A program made the translations under genes and the position numbers. From positions 2,852,001 through 2,916,000 of the forward strand of contig NZ_CP126247.1 in assembly GCF_030142155.1 (NCBI RefSeq): a stretch of 64,000 bases of DNA. Direction: 5' to 3'. Below the pieces are notes generated by a model. The model was not told the DNA's origin and ran no database searches. It worked only from the letters and a program-made list of their open reading frames with translations. The DNA comes from Arthrobacter sp. zg-Y820. GTDB lineage: Bacteria > Actinomycetota > Actinomycetes > Actinomycetales > Micrococcaceae. Of the stretch, positions 61,477 through 64,000 are shown piece by piece. The number at the start of each line of letters is the position of its first letter. Positions within the stretch are counted from its first letter, which is position 1.

Positions 61477-64000
61477 TCGGTGACCTGCTTTCCTTCGGGG
61501 CACAGCGGGCAGATTTCGGGCAGCCGGCAGCCGTGGCCGCCGAAGCTGCCCCGGGTGGGATCGTGCACCGTCTCGAATGTGGAGTCGGACATCAGCGCCG
61601 CGGCTTCGCGGACCATGTCCCGGGCGCGGGTGTCTTCCGGATCCAGCGGCGGCTGCTGCTGCACGGCCACCGATTTGCTGGTGGTGCCCAGCTGGACCAG
61701 GGCGGCGCCTCCGGGCCGGGACGGCTCCGGAGCGCTGGAGTCGGCGTTTCCGGGCGCCGGCATTTCGCGGTTCACCGCCCCCTCCCGGACGGCTTCCTGG
61801 TAGGCGGCCAGTTGTGGATGGTTTTCCAGGTCGGCCCCCTTGGGAGCGGACTTGCCGGTCTTGAGGTCAACGATGAACAGCCGACCCTCGCCGTCGATCT
61901 CCAGCCGGTCGATCTGCCCGCGCAGCAGGGCGGTCCGTTCCTGCCCGCGGATCTCGACCGGCACCTCGGCGGCGAAGTCCCGCTCCACATCCACCAGGGA
62001 CCGCCCTTCCTGGCGCATGCTGATGACATACGCGGCGAGCTTGCGCACCATGGTCTCGGCCCGCCGGAAATCCAGCTTGCCTTCCCAGTTGTCCTTCATC
62101 CCCAGGGTGGGCCAGCGCCGCTGGAGTTCCTGGACGTATTCGCTGCCTGAAGCGTCAGGCAGGTCCTGGGCGATCTGATGCACCAAGGTGCCCAGCGACC
62201 GGGCGAAGTCGGTGGCCTGTTCACCGCCCGCGGCGGACACGAACCAGCTCAACGGCGACTTCAGCACGGCGTCGACCTTGGACGGCGACACCGGAATGGA
62301 GGTTTCCTCGGGGATGACGGGAGCGTCGGTGGACAGGTCGCAGAGGCCCCACCACTCGGACGGCGCGGCGCCGGGCACCCGGACCGGGTGGTTGAGCATG
62401 GTGCCCAGATGATGCACCGCCTCGCCGGCCAGCTCCGGCTTGTCCTCGGCCTGCTGGGTGTAGGCACGCAGTTCCGCCACGAGGGAGCGCAGCGTCAGCG
62501 GACGCAGGACCTCGGTGCGGTCCCGTTTCACCGCTTGGGGCGGGAGCGGTTCCACCAAATCCAGGAACGCCGACGGCTGCTCGTCGTCGGAGGACACAGC
62601 CGTGCAGATCAGCAGCTCGCGGGCACGTGAGACGGCGGTGGAGAAGCTGCGAAGTTCATCGTGCCGGATGGCGTGCATCAACGTTTGCGGGCTGCGGTGC
62701 TTGGCGAAGCCGTCGCCGTGCTCGATCGCGGCCACGAGGTCCCCGCTGCCCAGCAGCTCACCGCGCAGGCGCAGGTTGGGCCAGACGCCGTCCTGCACTC
62801 CGGCAACAATCACCATCGGCCATTCCCGGCCGGCCGCACTGGCGGGAGTGAGCAGTTCCACGGCATCCCGGCGCTGGGCACGTGCGGCGAGGGTGTCCAT
62901 GGGCAGCTCGGAACTGGTGAGGTACTCCAGGAACTGCGCGGGCGTGGAACCGGGCAGCTGGTCCACATAGCGTTCAGCGGTCTGGAACAGGGCCATGATC
63001 GCATCCAGGTCCCGGTCGGCGCGGGCACCGGCGGGGCCGCCGGAGAGCGCGGTGTCCGCCCACTTCTTGGACCACCCGGAGGCGGACCAGAGGGCCCACA
63101 GAACGGTTTCAGCGGTGGCTCCGGGCTGTTCCGCGGCGGTGCGTCCGGCCCGCAGCATGGCTGCAGTGCGCTGCGCCGAGCGTGCTTCCCAGGACAGCCC
63201 GGCGAGCGCCAGACCACTGGGCGAGAGCGGATCGAGCAGCGCCTCGACAAGCAGGGCGTCGCTGGTGCGTCCGCCTCCCCCGCGCATTTCCTCCCGGCGC
63301 AGCGACTGGCGCAGGCGGCGCAGTTCGATCGAGCTCGCGCCGCCGATCCGCGAGGTGAGCAGCGAGACCGCGGTCTCGGGCGTCAGCAGGTCCGGATCCA
63401 GGACGATGGCGAAGGCTTCCAGCAGCGGCCGAACTGCTGCTTCATCCCGCACCGCTTTTTCCGCAACGGGAACCTTCACATCAATGCCCTGCCCGCTGAG
63501 GTAGCGCTGGATGCGGGCCAGCTGGCCGCCGGTGCGCACGATCACGGCGATGTCTTCCAGGCTCCGTCCGTCCAGGAGCTGGGCCTCAAGGATGCGCTGG
63601 GCAATGTAGCGCAGTTCATGCATGGAGGAATCGACAACGTGCGCCTCGGCACGGCCGGCAGGCACAGTTCCCTCCGCGGCTGTCCCTTCGCCGCTGGTAT
63701 TCTCGCCGCTAGGATCTTCGCCGCGGGGATCCTCGCCGTCCGTCCCCTGCTCTGCAGCGGCAGGCAGGACCGCCGCCCGGTAACGGGGAAGCTGCCCGAC
63801 CACGGAGATCCGGGAAGCGGTCCGCAGCCACGCGGAAGCAACCGATCCGGTGAGCCGGTGCGGTCCGGACAGGACGAAGGTCTGCAGGCCTTCCCCCAGC
63901 GAGTCGCCGAGCTTGCCCAGCAGATCCGGCCGGGCGCCGCGGAAACCCTGGACCACGGTGTCCGGGCAGGCAGTCACCAGTGTGTCCCGGCCACCTGCCA
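61473..64000 (-). CDS. adnA: AdnA-like helicase-nuclease subunit, C-terminal part (runs off right edge)
   Basis: The frame is open from the right edge to a stop at 61473, giving about 842 residues; the N-terminal motor is missing. Visible parts are PRYRAAVLPAAAEQ, a Glu/Gly-rich insertion, the second RecA-like motor region, and SRARELLICTAVSSDDEQPS. The C-terminal PD-(D/E)XK nuclease domain carries DRLEIDGEGRLFIVDLKTGK and the QLAAYQEAV motif, so the nuclease core is intact. It ends with a short Cys-containing tail (GHGCRLPEICPLC). The pair order equals Rv3202c-Rv3201c (adnA-adnB). A possible Fe-S motif is discussed in the findings. Confidence 0.88.
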   Translation of the reverse strand, partial: AGGRDTLVTACPDTVVQGFRGARPDLLGKLGDSLGEGLQTFVLSGPHRLTGSVASAWLRTASRISVVGQLPRYRAAVLPAAAEQGTDGEDPRGEDPSGENTSGEGTAAEGTVPAGRAEAHVVDSSMHELRYIAQRILEAQLLDGRSLEDIAVIVRTGGQLARIQRYLSGQGIDVKVPVAEKAVRDEAAVRPLLEAFAIVLDPDLLTPETAVSLLTSRIGGASSIELRRLRQSLRREEMRGGGGRTSDALLVEALLDPLSPSGLALAGLSWEARSAQRTAAMLRAGRTAAEQPGATAETVLWALWSASGWSKKWADTALSGGPAGARADRDLDAIMALFQTAERYVDQLPGSTPAQFLEYLTSSELPMDTLAARAQRRDAVELLTPASAAGREWPMVIVAGVQDGVWPNLRLRGELLGSGDLVAAIEHGDGFAKHRSPQTLMHAIRHDELRSFSTAVSRARELLICTAVSSDDEQPSAFLDLVEPLPPQAVKRDRTEVLRPLTLRSLVAELRAYTQQAEDKPELAGEAVHHLGTMLNHPVRVPGAAPSEWWGLCDLSTDAPVIPEETSIPVSPSKVDAVLKSPLSWFVSAAGGEQATDFARSLGTLVHQIAQDLPDASGSEYVQELQRRWPTLGMKDNWEGKLDFRRAETMVRKLAAYVISMRQEGRSLVDVERDFAAEVPVEIRGQERTALLRGQIDRLEIDGEGRLFIVDLKTGKSAPKGADLENHPQLAAYQEAVREGAVNREMPAPGNADSSAPEPSRPGGAALVQLGTTSKSVAVQQQPPLDPEDTRARDMVREAAALMSDSTFETVHDPTRGSFGGHGCRLPEICPLCPEGKQVTE

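Overview
The window is high-GC, densely coded DNA typical of an Arthrobacter-like member of the Micrococcaceae (Actinomycetota). The genus is inferred from gene content and protein character, not from a search. The actinobacterial signature is firm: mtrA-mtrB-lpqB, long-form hpf next to secA, a DUF222/HNH gene, UPF0182, DUF2342, an AdnAB-type helicase-nuclease pair, UvrD2 and SigK/RskA. Several blocks keep the gene order I recall from Mycobacterium tuberculosis: Rv3235-Rv3246c (Rv3235-like, secA, hpf, comF, lpqB, mtrB, mtrA), Rv3029c-Rv3024c (etfB, etfA, cysteine desulfurase, mnmA) and Rv3193c-Rv3202c (UPF0182, PDZ/S16 protease, DUF2342, ThiF-like, uvrD2, nudC, adnB, adnA).

Layout. 1-601: the 5' end of a large NAD-glutamate dehydrogenase gene. 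686-3160: a small Tad-like pair (CpaE-like ATPase, SAF-domain membrane protein) and a divergent excisionase-type HTH gene. 3170-5740: a short-repeat region, a conserved hypothetical, a LysM membrane protein and an Rv3235-family protein. 5763-18458: secA, a YcaQ-like winged-helix protein, a DUF222/HNH gene with an apparent 5' frameshift, hpf, comF, and lpqB-mtrB-mtrA, all on the minus strand. 18722-25077: a plus-strand operon of membrane proteins with DUF4129, DUF4350, MoxR ATPase, DUF58 and DUF4166, several with overlapping stop/start codons. 25103-29090: MetE-like protein, chorismate mutase, mnmA and cysteine desulfurase (minus). 29121-34152: uridine kinase, J-domain protein, trmL, SAM methyltransferase, sigK and its anti-sigma factor (plus). 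34282-38643: PIG-L deacetylase, etfA, etfB and an HtrA-type protease (minus). 38900-41752: TPM-domain protein and PspA (plus). 41990-42066: initiator tRNA. 42130-53633: the Rv3193c-Rv3199c-like block. 53775-57810: a kinase-like protein and a GntR/ABC transporter operon. 57943-64000: the adnB/adnA pair, adnA running off the right edge.

Functional themes are the cell envelope (MtrAB-LpqB, SecA, HtrA, TPM, PspA, LysM), tRNA modification (MnmA with its sulfur donor; TrmL), DNA repair (UvrD2, AdnAB, YcaQ-like) and electron transfer (EtfAB). Most of the window is core genome. No prophage, insertion sequence, CRISPR array or secondary-metabolite cluster was seen.

The less ordinary features are mostly small. 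They are a frameshifted HNH gene flanked by tandem and dispersed repeats; a potentially bistable RNA structure after hpf; a five-unit array upstream of a J-domain protein whose C-terminus resembles a NERD nuclease without its lysine; an E1/ThiF-like protein lacking a usual acidic residue; a phosphotransferase-like protein lacking a usual Asp; and an AdnA-like nuclease retaining only part of a possible Fe-S cysteine set. I did not find a convincing new multi-gene system.
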